DNA of 64,000 nt from Rhizophagus prolifer (GCA_019425655.1 NQWY01033931.1:1-64000), one strand, 5' to 3'; positions 1 through 7,677 are shown, numbered from the stretch's first letter. Notes: a model not told the origin generated them from the sequence alone. Program-made: numbers and translations.

Positions 1-293
1 AACAGATCGCCGGTTGGCTGAAACGCTGTTATCCGGATAATCAGGAAATGCATGTGTCACACGAAACGATTTATAAAACGCTTTTTATACAAACCCGGGG
101 TGCATTAAAAAAAGAGCTGCAGCAATGCCTCAGAAGCGGAAGAGCGGTTCGTAGATCCCGAACGTCATCACTTAAAGGGAAAGGATTAGGGAAAATCCCG
201 AATGCGATACCTATCAGCGAAAGGCCACCGGAAGCCTCAGACAGAGCCATCCCTCTCAAAGCGAGGAGCGGACATTGTATCCCATTAGCTTGA
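1..293 (+). mobile_element. IS30-family transposase fragment
   Basis: The open frame enters from the left edge (frame of base 3) and reads QIAGWLKRCYPD, then VSHETIYKTLFIQTRGALKK, the N-terminal/middle portion of IS30-family transposases just before the DDE catalytic core. It stops at 293 without the catalytic domain, so the copy is truncated at the right as well as being cut by the window. It probably marks the recombination edge of the arsenic island. No terminal inverted repeat is visible in the window. Confidence 0.75.
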
Positions 294-833
294 GTGATGG
301 GCATTCCACTCATCACGAGTAATCTCCCACAATTCTGAGTCCAGAAGCCCGCTGACAAACTGTTTCTTTTCCGTTTTGATTAGTCGCATGCCGCTACTGG
401 CTGAAATGTGCTGAGAACGTATATTTTCGGCCGCTTTTGGGGCTCGCAAAACAGGCTTGTTCAAAGTATTAAACCAGTAATTTGTAACCGCAATACTTGC
501 TTCCCTCATTAATCCCTGCCCCTGATACTCAGGTACCAACCAGAAACCACGATTATTATCTTCCGCTTCGTCCAGGCAGATAACGCCTATCAAATTGTCA
601 GGGTTATCCCGGTGCCGTATGGTCCAAACCCAGGCATGGCCTTTTGCCATAGCGGGCAGCGCGACATTATTCACGTAATGCGCTGCACCATTGTCAGGAA
701 AGGGCCAGGGAACTGATGACACCATATAACGCACAATTTCCCAGCGCGGATAGAGCTTCTGAATCTGGAGTGCATCTTTGGAAACTAATGGCTTTAATAG
801 CAAACGATCTGTTTTTAGCGTGGGTATCAGCAT
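285..833 (-). CDS. GNAT-family N-acetyltransferase (RimJ/RimL-like)
   Basis: A 182-residue protein beginning MLIPTLKTDRLLLKPL, the usual opening of the Acetyltransf_3 (RimJ/RimL) branch of GNAT enzymes, which transfer acetyl from acetyl-CoA to an amine. The segment VPEYQGQGLMREA is the acetyl-CoA-binding loop. The substrate cannot be read from sequence. It lies downstream of the arsenic operon on the same strand, separated by a truncated P-loop gene and about 107 bases, so it need not belong to that operon. It does not look like ArsN1, which resembles phosphinothricin acetyltransferases. The 3' end overlaps the IS30 remnant by a few bases. Confidence 0.75.
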   Translation of the reverse strand: MLIPTLKTDRLLLKPLVSKDALQIQKLYPRWEIVRYMVSSVPWPFPDNGAAHYVNNVALPAMAKGHAWVWTIRHRDNPDNLIGVICLDEAEDNNRGFWLVPEYQGQGLMREASIAVTNYWFNTLNKPVLRAPKAAENIRSQHISASSGMRLIKTEKKQFVSGLLDSELWEITRDEWNAHHSS

Positions 834-939
834 GCGCTCTTTTCCTTACTGATTAAAAGGTCCATTACTATTTTCTGTTAGTCCAATACTTAATATAATT
901 CATTTTGACGTGCTCCCTAATTTTTAATGCAACGCGATG

Positions 940-1092
940 TTAGTAATGTCCGCTATTGGCACGTAGCGGACCGCAGGCGATGTAGACTGCCGACAGCCCC
1001 TTACTTTCAAGATGCGCGATTAGCTTCAGGGCAGTGGAGGTTTTCCCTGCTCCCAGAAAACCGCTGAGCAATAATATTTTTATTTTTTTCAT
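940..1092 (-). pseudogene. 5' remnant of a CobW/G3E-type P-loop GTPase gene
   Basis: A 50-codon frame starts 11 bases after the arsM-like stop, behind a good ribosome site (AGGAAGTCAGGA then ATG). It encodes MKKIKILLLSGFLGAGKTS; the Walker A loop GFLGAGKT is typical of CobW/G3E metallochaperone-like GTPases, which are normally about 300 residues or more. Here only the first 50 remain. The spacing says it was the sixth gene of the arsenic operon before truncation. The 3' end falls at a short inverted repeat (948-971), likely the junction to unrelated DNA. Family assignment rests on one motif. Confidence 0.55.
948..971. repeat. 8-bp inverted repeat at the truncation point
   Basis: GTCCGCTA (948-955) and TAGCGGAC (964-971) are perfect inverted arms with an 8-base spacer. 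They sit exactly where the P-loop frame loses similarity to its family. This could be the end of an insertion or a recombination scar; no T-run follows, so it is not an obvious terminator. Confidence 0.5.
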
Positions 1093-1102
1093 TCCTGACT
1101 TC

Positions 1103-1894
1103 CTATTTTTTGAGGCTGCTGATCAGGTAATAGCCCAGCTTGTTTTCAATAAAGGAGGATGCGTCAGGATCTTTTCCACGGAGATCCTCATATTGTTCTT
1201 TATACTCTTCGCTGTTCTCAAGCATCTCGGCATAACGCAGGTTTTTATCCTCGGTATGGTTTTCAACCACAAAGGAGGTAAATCCTTTTTGCTCAAGAAA
1301 TACAATATTTTCACTGAGCAACAGACTGCCTGCCCGGCATCCGCTCATCAGGTTAATATTGTCGCGAATATGCTGCGGCACGGTCTCAAAAGACACAAAG
1401 TCGGTATAAATAAAGACCCCACCAGGAGAGAGAACACGGTGAATTTCTTCCAGTACCTTGTTTCTGTCCGGCACCAGGTTGAGAACACATTCGCTGTAGA
1501 TAAAATCAAACGAATTGTCCATAAAGGGTAAATCCTGGGCATCTGCAACGAAAAAGGCCATTTTTTCAGTAACGAGACTGGCGGTTTCCGCTTTCCTTTT
1601 CCGGGCCAGCTTGATCATATTATCGCTGAAGTCGATGCCAATAATTTTCTCAGGTTGCTGCAGGGAACCAGCCGCATCAAAAAGAGTGGTTCCCATCCCG
1701 CAGCCTATATCCAGAAGCGTGGCTGGCTGTCGTGCGCTGATGTAACGAAGAATACTTTCTGTCGGGGCACTGGGAGAGAATTTATCCGTTCCCTGGGAGT
1801 ATCCCGATCCTCCCAGCGCGGCCTGATTATAAAATTCCTTAATGGGGTTAAACGTCTGTACTTTTTCCGGAGCACAGCAGTTAGTGTTGGTCAT
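1103..1894 (-). CDS. arsM: ArsM-like SAM-dependent arsenite methyltransferase
   Basis: A 263-residue class I methyltransferase. LDIGCGMG (61-68) is the SAM-binding motif I and GIDFSDNM (86-93) the following acidic loop. Arsenic-binding cysteines expected of ArsM are present in context: C65, C136 in SECVLNLVPD, C186 in SGCRAGS, and a vicinal pair C6-C7. In the arsinothricin pathway ArsM methylates the hydroxyarsinothricin made by ArsL; alone it would methylate arsenite. The start MTNTNCC at 1894 is preferred over an upstream ATG at 2002 because it has an AGAGGT ribosome site and overlaps the exporter stop by only 14 bases. Last intact gene of the operon. Confidence 0.78.
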   Translation of the reverse strand: MTNTNCCAPEKVQTFNPIKEFYNQAALGGSGYSQGTDKFSPSAPTESILRYISARQPATLLDIGCGMGTTLFDAAGSLQQPEKIIGIDFSDNMIKLARKRKAETASLVTEKMAFFVADAQDLPFMDNSFDFIYSECVLNLVPDRNKVLEEIHRVLSPGGVFIYTDFVSFETVPQHIRDNINLMSGCRAGSLLLSENIVFLEQKGFTSFVVENHTEDKNLRYAEMLENSEEYKEQYEDLRGKDPDASSFIENKLGYYLISSLKK

Positions 1895-3101
1895 GACTGA
1901 TACCTCTGGTTGCGGACATAAAAATAATGCCAGTGAGGAGCCACATGGCGGCGGTAACATAAAAGATGGATTCATAAGAAACGCGATCGACAAGGAATGC
2001 ATTCAGCATGGGGCCGATAACCATGCCAAAACTGCTGGCAGATCCGAGGAATCCCATGATCCTGCCCATTCCCTCCCGTTTACCCCTTTCAACCGACAAC
2101 GCTGACACACCGGCCATACAGAGGGCGGAACTGACGGCGGTGGCGCCGACGAAAAAGAAAAGGCCAGCCCACACCGAAAAACCGGTGATCAAAGGGGTAA
2201 GAATGAGACTCAGACACATGCCCGCGACAGAAACTACAATACTGATACGTCGGGAAAAGCGATCAACCAGGCGGCCAAACGGGATCTGCAGCCCTGCCAT
2301 AATGAGGCTGTTTGCGGCAATAAGGACACCCAGAGCAGAGGCGGAAAGATGCATTTTCAGGGCATACAGCGGGAAAAAGGAAATGATGAAAATTTCAAAA
2401 ACCGCAATCACGATATTAAATAAAGCCAGCACAATGATATCGCGGTTCACGCGGAGCTTTGCCCCTTGTTTCTCATCCTTAACCGAACGGCTCTGCAAGT
2501 CGTTCTGAGGCGCGTTTTCTCGGGGTAACAGGATCACCACCAGGAGCGAGATAAGCGACAGGAAGAAAAGGCATGAAAATGCAGCACGGATCCCCCAGTA
2601 CTGGGCAATAAAACCGCCAGCAACCGGACCGAAGGCCCCTGCACTGAGGATAACTGTATTGAGTATCCCGATATAATATCCTTCTTTTCCGTGCAGGCTG
2701 ATGTTCCCCATATAGGCCATGGCCATCGGAAGCATCATGGCAGAAGCGACACCATGCAGCAGACGCGCGCCTAGCAGCGAGGCCGCATCGCTGGCGAAAA
2801 AGTAAGAGAGGGACACAAAGGGATACACGATCAGCGATACTATCAGCGTTTTTCTCGATCCATATTTCTCGGAAAAAAAGCCAACAGGCGTGCCAATAAT
2901 CAGCCTGACAATATAAAAACCACTGAAAAGAAAACCGATAGCGTAAGAAGAAATACCCTGAGAGCTGGCGTAAGGCGCCAGTAACGGGGCAATTATGCCT
3001 GTACCGCAGACCAGCAGAAATACCGCCGAGCAAAGCAAAAGTTGCATTCGACGAGTATCCTGCAGGGTGTCACTGACCGCATTCAATTGTGAGGTATTCA
3101 T
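1881..3101 (-). CDS. MFS efflux transporter of the arsenic cluster (ArsQ-like role)
   Basis: A 406-residue protein with about twelve hydrophobic segments and the MFS motif-A-like loop GFFSEKYGSRKT after the second segment, with a second copy (GRLVDRFSRR) in the C-terminal half. MFS proteins exchange small molecules for protons across the inner membrane. It overlaps the ATP-grasp gene (3070) and the methyltransferase gene (1894), so all three are translationally coupled. In the known arsinothricin cluster a permease named ArsQ accompanies ArsL and ArsM; by position this gene would export the product and give self-protection. The substrate is inferred from context only. Confidence 0.72.
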   Translation of the reverse strand: MNTSQLNAVSDTLQDTRRMQLLLCSAVFLLVCGTGIIAPLLAPYASSQGISSYAIGFLFSGFYIVRLIIGTPVGFFSEKYGSRKTLIVSLIVYPFVSLSYFFASDAASLLGARLLHGVASAMMLPMAMAYMGNISLHGKEGYYIGILNTVILSAGAFGPVAGGFIAQYWGIRAAFSCLFFLSLISLLVVILLPRENAPQNDLQSRSVKDEKQGAKLRVNRDIIVLALFNIVIAVFEIFIISFFPLYALKMHLSASALGVLIAANSLIMAGLQIPFGRLVDRFSRRISIVVSVAGMCLSLILTPLITGFSVWAGLFFFVGATAVSSALCMAGVSALSVERGKREGMGRIMGFLGSASSFGMVIGPMLNAFLVDRVSYESIFYVTAAMWLLTGIIFMSATRGISHDQH

Positions 3102-4275
3102 CTGACTCAGTAATCCTGGCTAATGGATCGAAAGGGGTTTCACTGAAAATGATGTAGGAAGCAGGCCGGTTATAATTGCTGGTTGTTTTTCTGACGTAAG
3201 CACCCTGCGGGTAGGTCCGGTTTACCGGATAAGGACAGGTTCTGTAGCTGACGTAACCGTCGTTTTGGGCGAACATAAAAATACTCATGGCTGAGCGGGT
3301 ATTGTCAGGGTCATACTTCAACTCGGCCAGCACCTCCGCAACTGTTCTTCCTTCAGACAGCAATAATCCGGCCTCAAACAGATCCAGAGAGGTGGTCAGG
3401 CGAACAAGATCGACAATATTATCTCCGCCTGCACGGCCATTGATTTCAATCAGTCTGACCGTTCCTTCATGGAGCTTTATTTCCGTATGCGTCACCGCAT
3501 ACGTAATGCCCAGCCGGGTATGGAGCTCAGAGACAAACTGCACCATCGCCAGTTGTTCTTCCGGCGTGATGCGGGCCGGAACAAGATGTGCTTTCTCAAC
3601 ACTGCCACAGGTAAATTTCTCTGTGATGGCGATGACACGACTGGAATCGCCATCAGAGATCGATTCCACACTGAATTCCCGGCCCTCAATATATTCTTCG
3701 ATCAGCGTCCTTCCCTTCATCCGCTGCCTGACATGATTGGCAGTCAGGTTATTGATGGTCGTGACCGCATCCCAGAGTTCCTCGGTAGTCCGGCATACAT
3801 AGACATGATTGCTGCCGGCATCATTCTCAGGTTTTGCCACGACAGGAAAAGACAGCTCACTGGTCTCGCATAACAGCTTACGAATATTATCGTTCACCAC
3901 ATAGGCTACAGTGCCCTGTGGGGTGTCCTTCAGGGCATCTCTGACACGGTATTTATTCCGGCAAAGTGCGGCCACTTGTTCTGATAAAAAGCAGTTTCCC
4001 GTCAGTGCTGCAATTCTGGCGGCCAGTTCCGTGCGGTATTCATTTTGGGTCAGCACCGCCGTTACTTTTATGTCATCGCTCAGCAACGTTGCCACACGGG
4101 TACAGATGCCATCGACATCATTCAGGTCGGAGACTATAGCCCTGTCGACAAGACAAAGTTCGTTGACTGAAACAGCTGAATTGATAAATAAAATGCGTAG
4201 CCCGTGCTGTCGAATCAGGCGAGTTTCTTCACGGAGATCCCTGCTTCCGATAAGCGCAACATATTTGTGTTCCAT
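3070..4275 (-). CDS. ATP-grasp carboxylate-amine ligase in the arsenic cluster
   Basis: A 401-residue ATP-grasp enzyme. Visible motifs are FPVVAKPENDAGSNHVYV (143-160, ATP-binding lysine and glycine-rich loop), LIEEYIEGREFSVE (191-204) and LIEINGRAGGD (275-285, the Mg-ATP Glu/Asn pair). These enzymes activate a carboxylate as acyl phosphate and join it to an amine; the form resembles L-amino-acid ligases. The start MEHKYV at 4275 follows AAGAGG at suitable spacing; an upstream ATG at 4299 would overlap the preceding gene. It lies between the small protein and the exporter in one tight operon. As far as I recall the minimal arsinothricin set (arsQ, arsM, arsL) has no such ligase, so here it may couple the arsenic amino acid to another amino acid. 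That is inference. Confidence 0.8.
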   Translation of the reverse strand: MEHKYVALIGSRDLREETRLIRQHGLRILFINSAVSVNELCLVDRAIVSDLNDVDGICTRVATLLSDDIKVTAVLTQNEYRTELAARIAALTGNCFLSEQVAALCRNKYRVRDALKDTPQGTVAYVVNDNIRKLLCETSELSFPVVAKPENDAGSNHVYVCRTTEELWDAVTTINNLTANHVRQRMKGRTLIEEYIEGREFSVESISDGDSSRVIAITEKFTCGSVEKAHLVPARITPEEQLAMVQFVSELHTRLGITYAVTHTEIKLHEGTVRLIEINGRAGGDNIVDLVRLTTSLDLFEAGLLLSEGRTVAEVLAELKYDPDNTRSAMSIFMFAQNDGYVSYRTCPYPVNRTYPQGAYVRKTTSNYNRPASYIIFSETPFDPLARITESDEYLTIECGQ

Positions 4276-4286
4276 TTCCCGGCCTC

Positions 4287-4559
4287 TTATGAACAGCACG
4301 ACGAACTCGCAGGTGTTTCAGTTCTGGTTGCTTTACCCTGAAGATAAGAAAGTTTTGTGCTGGCTATCAAAGCAAAAACGGCATCAATATTATTTTGCTC
4401 ACCGCCATTATTTTTATATTCCAGCATCAGCGTCGTTACGTCGTCCGGCTTATCCATTGCCAGGAAAATGGCTATTTTCAGCAGTCCCAGCGTTTGGGTA
4501 TCGAGGGAGGATTTTTCTTCGCAGGACGCAATTAACTTTGAAAATTCACTGATAAACAT
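4287..4559 (-). CDS. small helical protein, AhpD/CMD-like fragment with a Cys-Cys tail
   Basis: A 90-residue protein. The start MFISEFSKL at 4559 follows GGAGG seven bases upstream and is preferred over ATG 4577. Residues about 19-70 (LDTQTLGLLKIAIFLAMDKP and the helix after it) resemble the helical core of carboxymuconolactone decarboxylase/AhpD-like proteins, but the CxxC catalytic pair of AhpD is absent at the expected place. The tail ends SSSCCS, a vicinal cysteine pair that could bind trivalent arsenic. It is encoded between arsL and the ATP-grasp gene with 11-base gaps on both sides, so it is surely an operon member. Function unknown; the family call is tentative. Confidence 0.6.
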   Translation of the reverse strand: MFISEFSKLIASCEEKSSLDTQTLGLLKIAIFLAMDKPDDVTTLMLEYKNNGGEQNNIDAVFALIASTKLSYLQGKATRTETPASSSCCS

Positions 4560-4570
4560 ACAACCTCCGG

Positions 4571-5842
4571 TCAGCATTTAAGACAGCAGCGCTTGAATAC
4601 ACCCTCTTCCGCCGGGGTGACACTGGCCTGGAAAAGTTCGTCCACCCAGGGATCACTGTGCATCCAGGCATAATGAAAGTCATGTTCAGTAAGGCTGATA
4701 TTTTTAATTTCATCAGTAAGCAGAAGGGGAGAACCTTTATACAGAGAGAGTCGGGTTTCGAACTGAATCGGATCAATGTCGTTACGTAAATCGACCTTGT
4801 CTATCCACTCCTGGAAATATTCTATATCCTGGATACCCACCCACGGGTTATACATGATGAAGGTAGGATTCAGCATAATGCCGGATGTTTTCATTATGCG
4901 GATTGCTTTCTCTGTATCTTTTACGGTGACCTGTTTATTGAAAATTTTCAGGACCTTCTCTCTGGGGAATTCGAGAGCAGAGGTGATAATCCGAACATTA
5001 AGCTCTCGGAGTTGCTCCATCCGGCTTTCATTTTCGATGATGTGATCCACCCGGGTCGTAATATCAAATGTCAGCTCTGGATGTTGTTGATGGAGTTCTG
5101 TGAGTATATCGATGCCGTATTGTCGGGTGCTGAACCAGTCTGCATCGATAAAGGTCAGATGCGTCATGCCTGCTGCCACCAGGTTATTTACATCTTCGGT
5201 AATAACCTCAGCCGGGATTTTTATTACCCGTCCATCATAAGCTGCATAAACCGAACAATATAAACACTTATGCTTACATCCCCTGGCCAGTTCAGTCGAT
5301 CCGACAACGACATCCTTGCCAAGAAGTTTGTTAAGTTGCTTATTCTGGTATTTTTCCAGAGACGGTAAGACAGAACGGTCAGGAACGCTGAACCCTTTTT
5401 TGGAAAAAAAAGGTGCCGGTTCTGTCAGATCGCTTTTACTCATAATTCCGGGTAATGCCAGGTGGGTGCCTTCGTTAAGGGAATTCACCAGAGACTTCAT
5501 GGGTAATTCCCAGTCTCCAAGAATACAGTAATCCGCCCCTTTTTCTGTCAGTCGCATGGCATGAATGGTGGCATGCTGCCCGTAGAAACATATTTTCGCG
5601 CCAGCATTAAGACGTCGTATTGTCGACATAAGTTCGACACCCGGCAATACGGCATCAAAGAGGGGAAGAGAGATAAAGACAATCTCTTTTCCTTTGATCT
5701 TCTCCTCATCAACGCCATTCACATAAATATCCAGTATATCTATATCCCGGACAACGGCCTCCTCAGTCAGTGACTGGTATGCGGTGGAAAGCGTTATCGA
5801 CTGATAGCCGCCTTCAAAGATCGAAATAAGCAGAACATTCAT
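4571..5842 (-). CDS. arsL: ArsL-type radical SAM enzyme (arsinothricin biosynthesis)
   Basis: A 423-residue radical SAM protein. Residues 1-130 form a Rossmann-like N-terminal domain as in B12-binding-type radical SAM proteins; ARGCKHKCLYC gives the 4Fe-4S motif C189-x3-C193-x2-C196; and the last six residues are RCCLKC, the C-terminal cysteine motif I associate with ArsL. ArsL is understood to move the 3-amino-3-carboxypropyl group of SAM onto trivalent arsenic, giving hydroxyarsinothricin. It is the first gene of a minus-strand operon with a consensus-like promoter (5926-5955), divergent from arsR. The neighbouring arsM-like and exporter genes support the role. Identification by motif and context; an alignment was not run. 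Confidence 0.85.
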   Translation of the reverse strand: MNVLLISIFEGGYQSITLSTAYQSLTEEAVVRDIDILDIYVNGVDEEKIKGKEIVFISLPLFDAVLPGVELMSTIRRLNAGAKICFYGQHATIHAMRLTEKGADYCILGDWELPMKSLVNSLNEGTHLALPGIMSKSDLTEPAPFFSKKGFSVPDRSVLPSLEKYQNKQLNKLLGKDVVVGSTELARGCKHKCLYCSVYAAYDGRVIKIPAEVITEDVNNLVAAGMTHLTFIDADWFSTRQYGIDILTELHQQHPELTFDITTRVDHIIENESRMEQLRELNVRIITSALEFPREKVLKIFNKQVTVKDTEKAIRIMKTSGIMLNPTFIMYNPWVGIQDIEYFQEWIDKVDLRNDIDPIQFETRLSLYKGSPLLLTDEIKNISLTEHDFHYAWMHSDPWVDELFQASVTPAEEGVFKRCCLKC

Positions 5843-5925
5843 TCGGGCCCCGATTTATTAACAAATAACATATGGTGAATGTTTTATATGTGAACAGGTT
5901 TAACCTGCAGAAGAATTACGTTTAA

Positions 5926-5955
5926 GTTATATCACCGTAGTTAAATTTATGTCAA
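5926..5955 (-). promoter_or_regulatory. sigma-70 promoter of the arsenic operon
   Basis: Reading the minus strand, TTGACA (5955-5950) is followed 18 bases later by TATAAC (5931-5926), 83 bases ahead of the arsL start. This is a near-consensus housekeeping promoter and the only strong one seen before arsL. Confidence 0.65.
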
Positions 5956-5961
5956 TTGATG

Positions 5962-5990
5962 TTAATTCAACTCCCAATACGTTGAAATAA
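5962..5990. promoter_or_regulatory. inverted repeat next to the arsL promoter
   Basis: TTAATTCAAC (5962-5971) faces GTTGAAATAA (5981-5990): 10-base arms with one mismatch and a 9-base spacer. It lies a few bases upstream of the -35 box. It could bind ArsR or another regulator; this is inferred from position and symmetry. Confidence 0.4.
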
Positions 5991-6153
5991 ATAGGATATA
6001 TTTATATTGGTTTGTAAATGTTCTGTCAGTAATCAAAAAAGCCATATCCTTTCCTGCCGCTGAGTCCCGTTATACGTGTGAAATAGGAATAATTAGCAGG
6101 ATATTTTAAATAATGGATTGCATGCTATCTTTCTGACGGGGAAATGACAGAAA

Positions 6154-6176
6154 TATACGATTTTTATTCGTATAAT
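6154..6176 (+). promoter_or_regulatory. palindromic operator overlapping an arsR -10 box
   Basis: TATACGA (6154-6160) and TCGTATA (6168-6174) are perfect 7-base arms with a 7-base AT spacer, a size suited to a dimeric winged-helix repressor. The right arm overlaps TATAAT (6171-6176), a consensus -10 sequence facing arsR; no good -35 box is seen. This layout suits autorepression by ArsR. The rest of the 474-base gap holds only the 13-base direct repeat described in the findings. Confidence 0.5.
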
Positions 6177-6316
6177 TTACCTGTCCATTAAGCTGCAGCA
6201 TGATGAAATTCTTTTGGTGCTCACCAGAGGCACCTGATAAAAGCAGAGGGTGTGTCTGAAGAACATGGGGCATGCTATCTTTGAATGAGATGAAATCCTG
6301 AAAATGGCCATACAAG

Positions 6317-6634
6317 ATGATCCTGCCTTCTGCATTTTACAGACTGCTGTCTGACGAAAGTCGTCTTAACATTCTGCTCCTGCTCCGGGAGTCAGGGGAA
6401 CTTTGCGTATGTCATATTTCTGAGGCGCTCGGACTGTCCCAGCCTGCAATCTCCCGTAACCTGGCCCTGCTAAAAGCGTCCCGGATTCTGGCGGATCGCC
6501 GAAACGGAAAATGGGTTTACTACCGATTAAGTGAAACGTTACCGGTGTGGATGAACGACATACTGGACATAACCCAACGCCAGAAAAAGGGAGCCACGGG
6601 CCGGAAATGGCCGGCAGGCATGCATGACACCTGA
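6317..6634 (+). CDS. arsR: ArsR-family arsenite-responsive repressor
   Basis: A 105-residue winged-helix protein. ELCVCHISEALGLSQPAIS contains the CVC metal-binding pair in the DNA-recognition region (as ELCVC in the E. coli protein), followed by the helix-turn-helix and the wing NGKWVYYRL. ArsR represses until trivalent arsenic binds the cysteines. The start at 6317 (MILPSAFYRLLSDESRL) matches the family length. It is divergent from the arsL operon across a shared control region, so it probably makes the whole cluster arsenite-inducible. No classical arsB, arsC or arsA efflux/reductase gene is present in the window. Confidence 0.9.
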   Translation: MILPSAFYRLLSDESRLNILLLLRESGELCVCHISEALGLSQPAISRNLALLKASRILADRRNGKWVYYRLSETLPVWMNDILDITQRQKKGATGRKWPAGMHDT

Positions 6635-7282
6635 TAACTCATTGGCCCTCCTTTTTTCAGACACATCTCTGTGCTGATCCTATCCTGACGGTCGCCTGCC
6701 CTTCACTTATTCTGCAGTGGACGATGGAAATGTGTACCCCAGCCGGCAATAAGGTAACGCACTGTCTGCTGTCTGACTGTTGCTTTTATGGTAACAATAT
6801 TTTAATAATATTCTCCAAATGGCAATAATCCACAAATCACAACAATCCGCCGTTATTTCTGTTATTCCTGCAATAATTCCTCTCATCTTCTCCTCAGATC
6901 CGGTTTCTGGAAGAGTAGGATCTTCCTTCCACACCCCGGCACGCTGCGGCGCACAAACACAACATATAGCGGTATTATCAGCTGACAGAGGCGCTATATG
7001 TTGTGGTTCACCCCTGCCCCGTGACCCGGCGCGCAGTGGGCAAAAAGGCCGCTTTGCTTATTCCCTCACCGTGGTACACTTCCGGAAACCCCTAAATATG
7101 CAAAAAACCGGATCACCCCGGAACAGGTATCCGGTAATTTAATCGCGTGGTTATATGGCTGCTTATTATCAGACGGGTAATGATTACGGCAGGGGAAAAT
7201 AATCTGCGTTACCGGTAGTTGATTCAGCGCGTGATGGTTGTGGGGCGGGATAATTTGTTATCTATAAATTCAGGGGATGAAT
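6635..7282. other. gene-free spacer between arsR and the maintenance region
   Basis: About 650 bases with no convincing gene. It contains one striking perfect 14-base inverted repeat (6958-7005), listed separately, and otherwise unremarkable DNA. The join between the arsenic island and the plasmid backbone probably lies here. Confidence 0.5.
6958..7005. repeat. perfect 14-bp inverted repeat, candidate resolution or regulatory site
   Basis: CACAACATATAGCG (6958-6971) and CGCTATATGTTGTG (6992-7005) are perfect arms with a 20-base spacer. No T-run follows, so it is not a standard terminator. It lies about 1.4 kb from the resD gene, and F encodes its resolvase with a cognate site (rfsF); this could be the equivalent, but the spacer is longer than the 6-8 bases usual for a tyrosine-recombinase core. 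Confidence 0.45.
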
Positions 7283-7633
7283 ATGTTTACTGCATTCAGC
7301 GATAAAAATGTTTTCAGTTATGCCTTCGAAAAAATTCGTAATGCGATTTCTTCACCCGGCGAAAGTAATAATCATGCGGCCACAAAACTCGGCCTCAACA
7401 TTCTGCACAAACAGTACGAACTATTCCGTCAGGAACTGGATGCGGCCGGTGAGCTGGGCAATTGGGCATACGATCTTGATACTTACTTCCATTGCATTGC
7501 GTCACTGCAGCGCTACTTCAGCGATAATTCCTCCGGCATGAAGGAGCGGGATGCGAGAATTTACAGCCAGTACCTTGAAAATGAGCACAAAGGGTTTTTG
7601 GAACTGGCCGAAGAGTTAACTGCCAACCGCTGA
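7283..7633 (+). CDS. hypothetical helical protein
   Basis: A 116-residue protein, mostly helical and soluble, with no recognised motif. The start MFTAFSDKN at 7283 is chosen because AGGGG sits six bases upstream; the in-frame ATG at 7277 has no spacing from it. It lies 44 bases ahead of a short leader frame and the exported protein at 7719, on the same strand, and may be co-transcribed. Function unknown. Confidence 0.6.
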   Translation: MFTAFSDKNVFSYAFEKIRNAISSPGESNNHAATKLGLNILHKQYELFRQELDAAGELGNWAYDLDTYFHCIASLQRYFSDNSSGMKERDARIYSQYLENEHKGFLELAEELTANR

Positions 7634-7677
7634 ATACAGGAAAAAAGTCGTGATTTATCAATAACAAAGGAACGAAT

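Noticed and set aside
285-833. GNAT enzyme as the ArsN1 self-resistance acetyltransferase of the arsenic cluster
   Set aside because: The sequence is of the RimJ/RimL type rather than the phosphinothricin-acetyltransferase type, and a truncated gene separates it from the operon.
1034-1531. 165-residue plus-strand frame opposite arsM
   Set aside because: Antisense shadow of the methyltransferase gene, without a ribosome site.
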